A stretch of 64,000 bases of DNA from positions 6,655,738-6,719,737 of the forward strand of contig NZ_LR593886.1 in NCBI RefSeq assembly GCF_901538265.1. Reading direction: 5' to 3'. The notes beneath the pieces are model-generated. The model worked only from the letters and a program-made list of their open reading frames with translations. It did no database searches and was not told where the DNA came from. The stretch is from Gemmata massiliana. GTDB lineage: Bacteria > Planctomycetota > Planctomycetia > Gemmatales > Gemmataceae. A program made the translations under genes and the position numbers. Below are positions 7,448 to 15,872 of this stretch, piece by piece (the stretch's first letter is position 1; every line of letters begins with the position of its first letter).

Positions 7448-8176
7448 TCACCCCTTGTCGAGCACCGTGTCCACGACCCAGCAGCCGCGGACATGGACAC
7501 CCGGCGCGCGACAGTGGTTCAGGACGTCCGCGTTCTCGCACCCGGCGTCCTGGAGCGCGTCCCCCAAAATCGGCATCGCGCCGAACTCGCGCGATTCGTA
7601 CATCTGGAGTGCCAGTGCGACAGCGGTAGAGGTGCGCCAGTCGGGGGAGAACGTCGCCGACCGAAAGGGGTTCCCGAACACCTCGCGGAACAGGGCGCAT
7701 TGGGCCGCCTCCTCTGCCGCCCGCGCGCCGTGGTACGCGAAGTTCTCGACGCGGCTCCGGTCCGCATCGTCACCGAACGGATCGAAGTCCGGTGGCCGCG
7801 TGCGCCCCGCGGCCGCGCACCCGACGGCTTCGGACGCGGCGGCGCAATTGATGATGGCCTGGCAGCACGGGTTCTCCTCGTCGCACGCGCACGCGGCAAT
7901 CACCCGCTGGCGCGCGGCGCCGACCTCCTCCCAGGTTCCGTGCCCTTCGATCAGGCGCTCGTATGCCTCCACCGCCTCGCGCCCGGGAGCTTCGATCAGG
8001 TGGAAGATGCGCCGCCAGCACGCCGCCGCGTGCAGATAGGATTTCCGGTTCCACTGTAAAAGGTTCTGGTGCGACGTCGGCGCGCGTCTCCCCGGGCGCG
8101 GGGCGCGCGTGAGCGCCTCCAGTTGTTCGGTCATGCGGCTCAGGTCTTCACACACCAGCCATTCGGCTTCGGTCAT
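7448..8176 (-). CDS. MTEAEWLA-family protein, copy 4
   Basis: 242 residues starting MTEAEWLVCEDLSRMTEQLE. The middle is unlike the other copies and has many cysteines (ACACDEENPCCQ, NCAAASEAVGC). The C-terminal module is intact: GNPFRSATFSPDWRTSTA, MYESREFGAMPILGDALQDA, GCENADVLNHCR, CWVVDTVLDKG. The ATG at 8176 gives the constant family start; the ribosome-binding site is GGGAGG. First gene of a two-gene minus-strand unit with copy 3. Function unknown. Confidence 0.83.
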   Translation of the reverse strand: MTEAEWLVCEDLSRMTEQLEALTRAPRPGRRAPTSHQNLLQWNRKSYLHAAACWRRIFHLIEAPGREAVEAYERLIEGHGTWEEVGAARQRVIAACACDEENPCCQAIINCAAASEAVGCAAAGRTRPPDFDPFGDDADRSRVENFAYHGARAAEEAAQCALFREVFGNPFRSATFSPDWRTSTAVALALQMYESREFGAMPILGDALQDAGCENADVLNHCRAPGVHVRGCWVVDTVLDKG

Positions 8177-8261
8177 CGGTCGCCCTCCCGGACGCACGCT
8201 CCAGCATGACCGGGCACGGCACCCGAGGCAAGCCGCCGCCCTTCGGGAACCCGCGTCGCAC

Positions 8262-9091
8262 TCACCTCCCACCCTTCTCGGCCGAGCGGCTCTTGGCCCG
8301 AACGTCGTTCAGTTGCTCGATCAGGGCCGAGTACCGGTCCCGCAGCGCGCTCACCCGCGCCCGATCCGCCGCGCGCGATTCGTCGCCGAGTACGGCACTT
8401 AGGTGCGCGTGCTGCTCGCGGAGCGCGACGACGACATCGCTCACGGCCCGGTCTTCCGCGGCGGTGAGGGGCGCGGGGGACGCACCGACCGCCCGCGCGA
8501 GCTTTTGGGCCGTTTCCAGTATTTGCTCGTGGCGCCCGAGTTCCTGGGGGCTCACCGGGCGCGGGAGTATCGGCGGTATTGGGGCGTTCGATTCGTCCCG
8601 CTGCGCCCGGGCTTCGGCCTCCGCCGCACGTGCAGCATCGGCCCGGCGTCCCTCGTTCATCACCCAGGCCGACCAGGAAAATAGGCACCCGATGACACCC
8701 ACCGCGGCTAACCACACCAGGAGTTGGCGGCGCTGGGACGTCAGTTCGAACCACTCAACGCGCGTGTCTCCCGGGGCGGATGGGCCGCGCGTACCGACCC
8801 GATTCTCGGGGTGCCACGGGCGCGCGGAAGTGGCCGGGGCAACTGGATCGGGTTCGGCGACCGGCGCGGGAACGGTCCCGGGCGCCGGTTCCTCGTCGCG
8901 CAAGGACCGGCGCAAGTAGAAGATCAAACCGAGCGCCAGGAACCCGGCGGTGATGGCCGCGGCCCCCGGGAACACGTCCGCGAAGGCGATCGGCCCTTCT
9001 TCCCGGCGACCCCGTCGTAGACGAGCCACGCGCCGCCGACGAAGCAGGCCAGAAAGAAGCCCCCGAGCTTGAGCAGGGAGTAGACCTTCAT
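8262..9091 (-). pseudogene. Membrane protein gene with an apparent one-base frameshift
   Basis: The minus strand starts at ATG 9091 with MKVYSLLKLGGFFLACFVGG and AWLVYDGVAGKK, a clear first membrane helix. That frame then turns to nonsense near 9003. The next frame continues sensibly as GPIAFADVFPGAAAITAGFL with a second helix, a proline-rich linker, a third helix (LLVWLAAVGVIGCLFSW) and a long Ala/Glu/Arg coiled coil to the stop at 8262. Adding one base in the run AAGAAGGGCCG would give a single 276-residue protein. So this is either a real frameshift mutation or a sequencing error. A GTG at 9029 could restart the second frame. Function unknown. Confidence 0.65.
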
Positions 9092-9347
9092 GAAATCCGG
9101 CACGCGACCACCTCCGCGCCCGTCGATGGGCCGTTGAGTGCGCAGTTTACTGAGGGAACGGTGGAACAGTAGGTTCGGCGCGCCTCGCTCGGGCGCCCTT
9201 CGGTGATTGCGCCGCTTGCGTCGGGAGTGGGTTCGGGTATGCTGTGGGTGTTCCCGTGGTCGTGTTTAGCTCGTCGCTCTGCGACAGGACGATGTTGCGT
9301 CGTCCGAGCACTTACCACTCCACCCCGCGCGGGGAACGCTGTTCCAG

Positions 9348-9446
9348 CAACGCTATCGAGCCGACGGCACCGGGCCGGTGTGCGTTCTGGAGCAACCCCG
9401 GAATCGTGGTTCCGCACACCGGCCCGGTGCCGTCGGCTCGGCGTTG
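9348..9446 (+). repeat. Large hairpin in the left arm
   Basis: A perfect 28-bp stem (9357-9384 with 9413-9440) encloses a 28-nt loop. Outside it CAACGC (9348-9353) pairs with GCGTTG (9441-9446) past a TAT bulge. The right-arm counterpart at 11102-11201 keeps the outer backbone and bulge but has an unrelated 29-bp stem sequence. Confidence 0.85.
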
Positions 9447-9498
9447 CCGTGAGCATTCCGCGCATCAGGTCGGGAAGTAGACAACACGGGGACAGTGA

Positions 9499-9595
9499 CC
9501 GGCCCGCCCTGCGGAGCGCATGCACCGCCAGGGCCGGTCGGGAAACGATCCGGCCCGCCCTGCGGAGCGCATGCACCGCCGGGGCCGGTCGGGAA
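9499..9595 (+). repeat. Two tandem 46-bp hairpin units, period 51
   Basis: Units 9499-9544 and 9550-9595 differ at one position (CCGCCA versus CCGCCG). Each begins CCGGCCC and carries GGGCCGG near its end, so each can fold back. They are absent from the corresponding place in the right arm. Confidence 0.8.
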
Positions 9596-9616
9596 GCACG
9601 GGCCGGGGAACAATCC

Positions 9617-11031
9617 CATACGTCCCAACTTAGCGGGTCCACGTCGGAATACGAAGCCGTACCATGAGGTTGCGTCAACCTCTGGTTCGGAAGGATTCCG
9701 ATGTCGGCCCCGATTCCCAACCTCGCCCGCGCCATCCGAACCGTCCTGACCGCGGACGCCGATCGCGCGGCCGCGCGCGTCGGGTTCGTTCGCCGGCGCC
9801 GCAAGATCTCGGGCGCGGCGTTCATTCAGACCCTCGTGTTCGGTTGGATCGAGGACCCACGCGCCCCCGTTGATGCCCTTGCCGCTCGATGCCCGGTGCC
9901 GGGCGTGACCCCGCAGGCCTTCCACAAGCGGTTCACGCCGGCCGCAACCGAGTTCGTCCGGGAGGTGCTCCTCCGCGCCGTTGGCCAACTGGTGGCGGCT
10001 CAGCCTATCGCCGTCCCGCTCCTGCAACGGTTTGCGGGGGTGTACGTCGAGGACAGCACCGTCGTCGCACTCCCGGACACCCTTCGGGACACATTCCCCG
10101 GGTGCGGCGGAAATACCCCGAGCGCCGGGTTGGCTGCGATCAAGGCCCACGTCCGCTGGGAGTTGACGACCGGACGGATCACCGGAATGGCGTTCCAACC
10201 GGGCCGGCAACCCGACGGCCGGTTCAATGCCACCGACGACCCGTTGCCCGCCGGCGCGCTGCGGTTGGCCGACCTCGGGTACTTCGACTTCGGTGTACTG
10301 ACGCGCCTGAGCGCGGCCGGGGTGTTCTGGATCAGCCGCCTCCCGCCCAATGCCGTGGCGGCCGTGGGCGACGAGCGCCCGTCCGAGGTGTGGCGCCTGC
10401 TCCGGCAATGGTCGGGGGATCTGCTCGACCTGCGTGTCACGGCCGGGAACGAGACCCGGATCGGGTGCCGGTTGCTGGCCTTCCGGTGCCCGCCCGGGGT
10501 CGCGGCCCGGCGCCGGGAGCAGTCGGCCGAAAGGCAGAGGAAGAAGGGGCGGGTGGTGAGCGAGCGGGTGCGGGTGCTGTGCGAGTGGACCGTATTCGCC
10601 ACCAACCTGCCGGCCGACCGGTTCACGCCGGAACAGGTGTGGGTGCTGTACCGCCTGCGGTGGCAGGTGGAGTTGCTGTTGAAGCTGTGGCGATCCCACG
10701 GCGGGGTCGGCCAGTCCCACGGGCGGCTCGGGCACCGGGTACTGTGCGAAGTGTACGCCAAGCTGCTGGCGGTGGTGGTTCGGCACTGGTTGCTGCTGAC
10801 GGGCGGTGGCCCATTGGCTCGGATGAATCCGGTGCGCGCGGCCCGCGAGGCACGCCGGTTCGCGCTCGCCGGTGCCGATGCGCTACCGTGCGCCCGGCGC
10901 CTCCGCCGGGTGCTCCGATCACTTCGCGACACGTTGGCGCTCCTCCGCCCTCGGCATCGACGGAGGAAACGGCCCTCGGCCCTCGAACTACTCTTCGAGC
11001 CCCAGACACCCAGCTAAAGTTGGGACGTATG
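9617..11031 (+). mobile_element. IS4-family insertion sequence (about 1.4 kb)
   Basis: The transposase gene is bracketed by inverted ends: CATACGTCCCAACTTAGC from 9617 and its near-complement ending at 11031 (GCTAAAGTTGGGACGTATG). Size and transposase type fit the IS4 group. The similarity of the two ends continues outward past these tips into the longer arms (to 9250 and 11298). The true transposon ends and any target duplication therefore cannot be fixed by eye: either the IS is about 1.4 kb and sits inside an older palindrome, or the whole 2.05 kb is the element. Confidence 0.8.
9701..11017 (+). CDS. IS4-family transposase (DDE)
   Basis: 438 residues with an IS4-type DDE core: first Asp in VYVEDSTVV (Asp118), second in RLADLGYFDF (Asp191), and Glu324 inside the Y-(2)-R-(3)-E signature YRLRWQVELLLKLW. 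The usual final Lys of the YREK signature is Arg here. An N-terminal basic helical region (RRRRKISGAAFIQTL) is expected to bind the ends. The gene is complete with no internal stops, so the copy may be active. It fills nearly the whole interval between the inverted ends. Confidence 0.93.
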   Translation: MSAPIPNLARAIRTVLTADADRAAARVGFVRRRRKISGAAFIQTLVFGWIEDPRAPVDALAARCPVPGVTPQAFHKRFTPAATEFVREVLLRAVGQLVAAQPIAVPLLQRFAGVYVEDSTVVALPDTLRDTFPGCGGNTPSAGLAAIKAHVRWELTTGRITGMAFQPGRQPDGRFNATDDPLPAGALRLADLGYFDFGVLTRLSAAGVFWISRLPPNAVAAVGDERPSEVWRLLRQWSGDLLDLRVTAGNETRIGCRLLAFRCPPGVAARRREQSAERQRKKGRVVSERVRVLCEWTVFATNLPADRFTPEQVWVLYRLRWQVELLLKLWRSHGGVGQSHGRLGHRVLCEVYAKLLAVVVRHWLLLTGGGPLARMNPVRAAREARRFALAGADALPCARRLRRVLRSLRDTLALLRPRHRRRKRPSALELLFEPQTPS

Positions 11032-11298
11032 AGATCGTCTCCCCGGCCCGTGGTGTTCCCGTGGTGTCTACTTCCCGACCTGGGGCACGGAACGCTCACG
11101 GCAACGCCCGCAGGTCCGACTCGGGCCGCGAGTGGGAACCGTGAACGGCGGGGGTGCCCCAGACCCACTCGCGGCCCGAGTCGGACCTGCGGATAGCGGT
11201 GCTGGAACAGCGTTCCCCGCGATGGGTGTGGCGGAGTGTGCTCGGCTGACGCAACATCAGCCTGTCGCAGAGCGACGAGCTAAACCAACCACGAGAAC
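11007..11298 (-). repeat. Right arm of the inverted repeat around the IS4 element
   Basis: The reverse complement of this stretch aligns with 9250-9640. It lacks the two tandem units of the left arm. The small stem at 11245-11261 has the same 7-nt loop as the left one (TGTTGCG on the minus strand), while two of its five base pairs are changed on both sides. Confidence 0.8.
11102..11201 (-). repeat. Large hairpin in the right arm
   Basis: A perfect 29-bp stem (11108-11136 with 11164-11192), 27-nt loop. The outer backbone CAACGC/GCGGTG and the three-base bulge correspond to those in the left arm, but the stem sequence is unrelated to the left stem. Confidence 0.85.
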
Positions 11299-11411
11299 GG
11301 GGACAGAGTAATCGAGTGCAGGGAAGGGCACAAGCAGCTTCGCGCGTCTGACACCCGTTGACACCCGCGCACGGGCGCGACGCGGGGCAACTGGTGTCAC
11401 TGAGAAATGCA

Positions 11412-11436
11412 AAAACCCCGGGATTTCCGGGGTTTT
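11412..11436 (-). terminator. Terminator behind the tRNA-Arg fragment
   Basis: A 10-bp stem AAAACCCCGG/CCGGGGTTTT with a 5-nt loop. On the minus strand it is followed by five Ts, the form of an intrinsic terminator. It lies about 13 bases beyond the broken end of the tRNA half, in the right orientation to have served the tRNA gene. Confidence 0.7.
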
Positions 11437-11449
11437 GATGTCTTATTCA

Positions 11450-11491
11450 GGTTCCGTAGACCGATGCTCTATCCAGTTGAGCTATGGGTGC
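11450..11491 (-). pseudogene. 5' half of a tRNA-Arg gene (anticodon ACG)
   Basis: On the minus strand the 42 bases give the acceptor strand GCACCCA, a complete D arm (GCTC...GAGC), the 5' anticodon stem TCGGT and the loop CTACGGA with anticodon ACG, then ACC. After that the sequence leaves the tRNA pattern (TGAATAAG). The remaining anticodon stem, T arm and 3' acceptor strand are missing. A terminator follows closely, so the 3' half appears to have been deleted from the gene. Not expected to be functional. Confidence 0.75.
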
Positions 11492-11745
11492 AAGTATTTG
11501 CGATAGCTTCGACCGAAGCTTAAGCGATTGCAATGCCTAAAACCGCAATCACAACAACCATTTCTCGAAGAAAGGAAGCCGCGTCTGAGAGGAATTCTAC
11601 AGCGCCCAGTCCCGACGGCAGCCGAACAAACCACACCAGTTTTCCACTTAACAATCGCCCAGGCAACCACCACTTATTCTCGGCGTTGCCTGGAGTAGCA
11701 CAAAACGTGTTCGAGCACAGTCTCGCTTTTGGGAACGGCCGCGTG

Positions 11746-12534
11746 TCACCCCATCGGCGGGTGGTCCTTCCCCGGAATTTGTGGTGGCGCGAGTGTCCCC
11801 TTGCTCCCGTGAACCAGGGTGACCAAATCGGGCGCCCCCACCGGAGTCGGGAGCGCGAACAGTTCCCCGAACATGTACCCGCAGCGGGCGCCGTGATACC
11901 CGTTCGTCGAGCGGATCAGGTGCTCGACGCGGACGAACCGCGCCGCATCGAATTGCGACTCGTAAGCCTTCACCGCCGCAATTTTCAGGTCGATCGTGTC
12001 GCTGATGTCCACGACGAACTGGCTGTGCCACTGGCGCTGTTCGGCGTCGAACGGGAACGGAACGTACACGAGGTGCGGCACGCGGTACGGGGCGGTACCG
12101 GCGAACCGTTCGTCCCACTTGGTGAGCTGCGAGTAGAACCGGGCGGCTTCGCCGATCAGCCCGCCCTGGAGGTGGTCCGGCGACGCGGCCGGGGTGCGCC
12201 CGGCCGCGATGATGATAATCCCGGGGCGGTACCGGCGGAACTGCGTCGCGAGTGCGAACCGCGCTTCGGGACCGTCCATCAGCACGCGGTTCGGCAACTC
12301 GACGTTGATGCGCACCGGCACGTTCAGGATGCGCCGCGCGTCCTCGGCCTCCTTTTTCCGCGTTTCGAGCGAGCCGCGCGGGGTCGGCTCCCCGCTCGTG
12401 AGGTCAAAAATACCGACCTTGTAGCCCTGTTTCACCAGTTTCGCGAGCGTCCCCCCGCACAGGATCTCCAGGTCGTCGGGGTGCGGGGCAACGGCAATCA
12501 CATCGAGCGATTCCGGCAACGGGTCTTCGGCCAC
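11746..12534 (-). CDS. PIG-L / LmbE-family zinc deacetylase
   Basis: 262 residues. The N-terminal strand and loop DVIAVAPHPDDLEILCGGT carry the family's zinc site (His18, Asp21) and catalytic Asp20; SPDHLQGG supplies the usual later His. Typical substrates are N-acetylglucosamine groups, for example in bacillithiol (BshB) or other glycoside pathways; which one applies here is not shown. The GTG at 12534 has GGAGA seven bases upstream; a further in-frame GTG at 12606 would add 24 residues that look like non-family sequence. Cytoplasmic. Stands alone on the minus strand. Confidence 0.85.
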   Translation of the reverse strand: MAEDPLPESLDVIAVAPHPDDLEILCGGTLAKLVKQGYKVGIFDLTSGEPTPRGSLETRKKEAEDARRILNVPVRINVELPNRVLMDGPEARFALATQFRRYRPGIIIIAAGRTPAASPDHLQGGLIGEAARFYSQLTKWDERFAGTAPYRVPHLVYVPFPFDAEQRQWHSQFVVDISDTIDLKIAAVKAYESQFDAARFVRVEHLIRSTNGYHGARCGYMFGELFALPTPVGAPDLVTLVHGSKGTLAPPQIPGKDHPPMG

Positions 12535-12711
12535 GGGATGTTCTCCGCGAAATAATGTGAACACGGAAGTGAGTGTAGTGAGGAATACCCGTGCGGGGCT
12601 CACCACTTTCAGAGGGACTCATTCCGAGATACACCGTGTGAAGGAGAACACATTCGAAGTCGGTCCTTCGGGTCTGCGAACTCGGGGGAAGTCGCGTAAT
12701 CGGAGAATCGC

Positions 12712-13794
12712 ATGACGTCGGCCGTCGACCTGTACCCGGAACTCGACACCCCGCAAGCCCTGATCGACCTCGACGTGGTCGATCGGAATGTGTCTGCCAT
12801 GCGTGCCCTCGGCCGCGAACGCAGCGTCGACGTGCGCGTTCACTTCAAGTCACTTAAGTGCGGCGGGTTGGCCAAATACCTGATGAGCGCTGGGTTCGGC
12901 ACGTTTCTGTGCGCCAAGCTGAACGAAGCCGAAGTGCTGGTTGACGCTGGGATCAAAGACGTGCTGGTGGCCAATCAAGTCGTCGGCCCGCTGAAAGCCC
13001 GGAGGCTGGCGGCACTAGCGACACGAGCCACCATGTCCGTGTGTGTGGACGACGCGGGGAACGTGGACGAACTGGCTGTGGCCGCAGCGGAAGTCGGGGC
13101 GACGATCGGAGTGCTGGTCGAGGTGGACGTCGGTCAGCACCGCTGCGGGGTCGATCCCGGGGAACCGGCCGTGGCTCTTGCTCGACACGTCCTCAAGCAC
13201 ACCCCGGCGCTCCGGTTCCTGGGGCTACAGGGCTACGCCGGGCACATTCAGATGCTCCCCGATCTCGCAGAACGAACCGCACAGTGTCGGGCCGGGTTAC
13301 AGTTGTTGGTCGAGACCCGGCGCGCGCTGGAAGCGGCCGGCATTCCCGTTGCAGTCGTCACCGGCGCTGGTACCGGAACCGCTAATTCCGCGGCCGGATT
13401 CTCGGGGCTGACCGAGATCCAGCCCGGGTCGTTCGTACTCATGGACGCGGCCTACCACGCCGCGTGCCCGACATACGGTTGCGCCTTGTCGATCCTGACC
13501 ACCGTGGTGAGCCGGCGTGACGAGCGCTACGTGTTAGATGCCGGAAGCAAGGCGATCTCGAAGGACTTCGGCACACCGGTTATTAGGGGTTGCCCGGCCG
13601 ATCGAGTAATTGCAGTGAACGAGGAGCACACGATTGTGGCTCCGGGTGCTGGCGTGGTGCGTGTCGGGGATCGGCGCGAGGTGCTACCCGCTCACTGCTG
13701 CGCGACGATGAACCTGCACCGGTCGTGTGTCACGGTGCGCGGTGGGAAGGTGGAGGTAGTTTGGCCGATCGAGTCCAGCGGACGGTACGACTGA
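12712..13794 (+). CDS. DSD1-type PLP enzyme (D-threonine aldolase / D-serine dehydratase-like)
   Basis: 360 residues with an alanine-racemase-like PLP barrel in the first two thirds. ELDTPQALIDLDVVDRN is the usual family start, and the PLP lysine is expected at Lys46 in VRVHFKSLKC. Later come GYAGHIQ, TGAGTGT for the PLP phosphate, and a C-terminal beta domain with NEEHTIV and PAHCCATMNLH; a His and Cys there bind the metal in DSD1 enzymes. Family reactions are retro-aldol cleavage of D-threonine-like beta-hydroxy amino acids or D-serine dehydration. Substrate here unknown. The ATG at 12712 lacks a strong ribosome-binding site. A 28-bp palindrome starts right after the stop codon. Confidence 0.85.
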   Translation: MTSAVDLYPELDTPQALIDLDVVDRNVSAMRALGRERSVDVRVHFKSLKCGGLAKYLMSAGFGTFLCAKLNEAEVLVDAGIKDVLVANQVVGPLKARRLAALATRATMSVCVDDAGNVDELAVAAAEVGATIGVLVEVDVGQHRCGVDPGEPAVALARHVLKHTPALRFLGLQGYAGHIQMLPDLAERTAQCRAGLQLLVETRRALEAAGIPVAVVTGAGTGTANSAAGFSGLTEIQPGSFVLMDAAYHAACPTYGCALSILTTVVSRRDERYVLDAGSKAISKDFGTPVIRGCPADRVIAVNEEHTIVAPGAGVVRVGDRREVLPAHCCATMNLHRSCVTVRGGKVEVVWPIESSGRYD

Positions 13795-13822
13795 GGCCGA
13801 GACGCATTAATGCGTCTCGGCC
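13795..13822. terminator. Perfect 28-bp palindrome between convergent genes
   Basis: GGCCGAGACGCATT followed directly by its reverse complement, starting at the base after the stop codon of the PLP enzyme gene and 40 bases from the end of sdhA. It probably terminates transcription from both sides; the + strand continues GAAAAT rather than a T-run. Confidence 0.6.
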
Positions 13823-13862
13823 GAAAATACTCAAGAACAGGGATCTCTCCCCACTCCCGACG

Positions 13863-15779
13863 TTACTTGTAGCTCCGTTCGACGAGTTTGATCGCCTCGA
13901 ATGCGAGCGGTTCTTCGTTGCGGATCGGCGTCTTTCCCTCGCCCGCGTACTCCCACGCGGCGACGTGGCAGAACTTTTCGTCGTCGCGCTTCGCTTCGCC
14001 GTCCGGCGTCTGGTGCTCCACGCGGAAGTGCCCGCCGCAACTCTCCTCGCGCACCAGTGCGTCGCGGGCCAGCAACTCGCCGAACTCCATGAAGTCGGAA
14101 ACGCGGTTCGCACGCTCCAGCGCAGTGTTCAGGTCCGCGTCGCTCCCCGGCACGTTGACGTTCTGCCAGAACTCGGTGCGCAGTTCCTGGATGCGCGCGA
14201 TCGCGGCTTCCAGGCTCTGCTTCGTGCGGGCCATGCCGACCTTCTCCCACATCACGTGGCCGAGTTCGCGGTGCAGCTCGGTCGCGGTCTTCTTCCCCTT
14301 GATTGAGAGCAGTTTCTTGATGCGTTCCGTGGCCTCGGCCTCGGTGCGTTTGAACTCCGCGTGGTCGGTCGGAGTCACGCCGGGCTTCTCGCCCGCCAGC
14401 CAGTGCGTGAGCGTGTACGGGAGCACGAAGTACCCGTCCGCCAGCCCCTGCATGAGCGCGGACGCGCCGAGCCGGTTGGCCCCGTGGTCCGAGAAGTTCG
14501 CCTCGCCGACCACGAACAAACCCGGCACGCTCGACATGAGTTCGTAGTTCACCCACGACCCGCCCATCGTGTAGTGGACCGCGGGGTAGATCCGCATCGG
14601 GCGCTCGTACCCGCTTTCGGCGGTGATGCGCTCGTACATCTCGAACAGGTTGCTGTATTTCTCCTCGATCTTCGCGCGTCCCTGTTTCGCGATCGCGGTC
14701 GCGAAATCGAGGTACACCCCGCGTGCGCCCGGCCCGACCCCGCGGCCGTCGTCGCACGCCTCCTTCGCGGCTCGGCTCGCAATGTCGCGCGGCGCGAGGT
14801 TCCCGTAGCTCGGGTACTTGCGCTCCAGGTAGTAGTCGCGCGCGGCCTCGGGGATCTCGCTCGGGTGCTTGCCGCAATCGGCCTTGTCCTTCGGCACCCA
14901 CACCCGGCCGTCGTTCCGCAGCGATTCGCTCATCAGGGTGAGCTTCGACTGGTGGTCGCCGGTCACCGGGATACAAGTCGGGTGGATCTGCGTGTAGCAC
15001 GGGTTCGCGAACGCCGCCCCGCGCTTGTACGCGCGGTACGTCGCCGTGACGTTGCACCCGATCGCGTTCGTCGAGAGGAAAAACACGTTGCCGTACCCGC
15101 CGGTTGCGAGCACCACTGCGTCGGCCGTGTGCGACTCGATCTTGCCCGTTTCGAGGCTCCGGGTGACGATCCCCCGCGCCTTCCCGTCGACCACGACGAG
15201 GTCGAGCATCTCGCAGCGCGGATACATCTTCACCGTGCCCAGCCCGATTTGCCGGCTAAGCGCTTGGTACGCGCCGAGGAGGAGTTGCTGCCCGGTTTGT
15301 CCGCGGCAGTAGAACGTGCGCTGGAGCTGGGCGCCGCCGAAACTCCGGGTGTCGAGCAGCCCGCCGTACTCGCGAGCGAACGGCACGCCCTGCGCGACGC
15401 ACTGGTCGATGATGTTCACGCTCACTTCCGCGAGCCGGTGAACGTTCGCCTCGCGCGAGCGGAAGTCGCCGCCCTTCACGGTGTCGTAAAAGAGCCGGTG
15501 AACACTGTCGCCGTCGTTGCGGTAATTCTTCGCGGCGTTGATCCCGCCCTGCGCGGCGATGCTGTGCGCCCGGCGGGGCGAGTCCTGGAAACAGAAGCAC
15601 GAGACCTTGTAGCCGAGTTCGGCGAGCGAGGCCGCAGCGCTCCCACCGGCCAGCCCGCTGCCGACCACGATGACGTGGTACTTCGACTTGTTCGCCGGGT
15701 TGATGAGCCGCTGATCCTTCTTGAACCGCGACCACTTCTCGGCCATCGGGCCGCCCGGAACTCGTGCGTCAAGTTGCAT
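13863..15779 (-). CDS. sdhA: Succinate dehydrogenase / fumarate reductase flavoprotein subunit
   Basis: 638 residues. FAD-binding [12 protein letters not shown] (about 39-50), the FAD-attachment region [17 protein letters not shown] with His72 as the expected covalent histidine, the substrate-loop motifs HPTCIP and the AVHYTMGG and [18 protein letters not shown] stretches all match SdhA/FrdA of the non-mitochondrial type (as in Bacteroidetes and Bacillus). It oxidises succinate in the TCA cycle or runs in reverse, at the inner membrane face. It follows sdhC on the minus strand (156-base gap with a hairpin). The iron-sulfur subunit gene is not next to it. An alternative start lies at 15746 (MAEKWS). 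Confidence 0.95.
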   Translation of the reverse strand: MQLDARVPGGPMAEKWSRFKKDQRLINPANKSKYHVIVVGSGLAGGSAAASLAELGYKVSCFCFQDSPRRAHSIAAQGGINAAKNYRNDGDSVHRLFYDTVKGGDFRSREANVHRLAEVSVNIIDQCVAQGVPFAREYGGLLDTRSFGGAQLQRTFYCRGQTGQQLLLGAYQALSRQIGLGTVKMYPRCEMLDLVVVDGKARGIVTRSLETGKIESHTADAVVLATGGYGNVFFLSTNAIGCNVTATYRAYKRGAAFANPCYTQIHPTCIPVTGDHQSKLTLMSESLRNDGRVWVPKDKADCGKHPSEIPEAARDYYLERKYPSYGNLAPRDIASRAAKEACDDGRGVGPGARGVYLDFATAIAKQGRAKIEEKYSNLFEMYERITAESGYERPMRIYPAVHYTMGGSWVNYELMSSVPGLFVVGEANFSDHGANRLGASALMQGLADGYFVLPYTLTHWLAGEKPGVTPTDHAEFKRTEAEATERIKKLLSIKGKKTATELHRELGHVMWEKVGMARTKQSLEAAIARIQELRTEFWQNVNVPGSDADLNTALERANRVSDFMEFGELLARDALVREESCGGHFRVEHQTPDGEAKRDDEKFCHVAAWEYAGEGKTPIRNEEPLAFEAIKLVERSYK

Positions 15780-15872
15780 GGTTCACTCTTGGCGAAGAGT
15801 AAGGGGTGAAGCGAGGAAGGAGCGAGCGGGTACACGAGAGGCCGCGGCACTGAGTGGCGCGGTTCTCCGGGC

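Larger units (their letters stand above)
9250..9640 (+). repeat. Left arm of a long imperfect inverted repeat around the IS4 element
   Basis: Bases 9250-9640 match the reverse complement of 11007-11298 along most of their length. They include a 24-nt perfect block (9265-9288 against 11261-11284) and the stretch leading into the transposon tip. The left arm is longer because it carries two extra tandem hairpin units (9499-9595). Inside the arm lie hairpins at 9288-9304 and 9348-9446 whose counterparts in the right arm have different sequence but the same pairing. Confidence 0.8.

Noticed and set aside
9499-9595. Possible CRISPR-like tandem repeat.
   Set aside because: Only two units, spacer of five bases, no cas genes, and the units fold as hairpins belonging to the IS arm.
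9353-10786. Long minus-strand frame across the IS.
   Set aside because: Antisense shadow of the transposase gene plus hairpin repeats; no start signals or domains.
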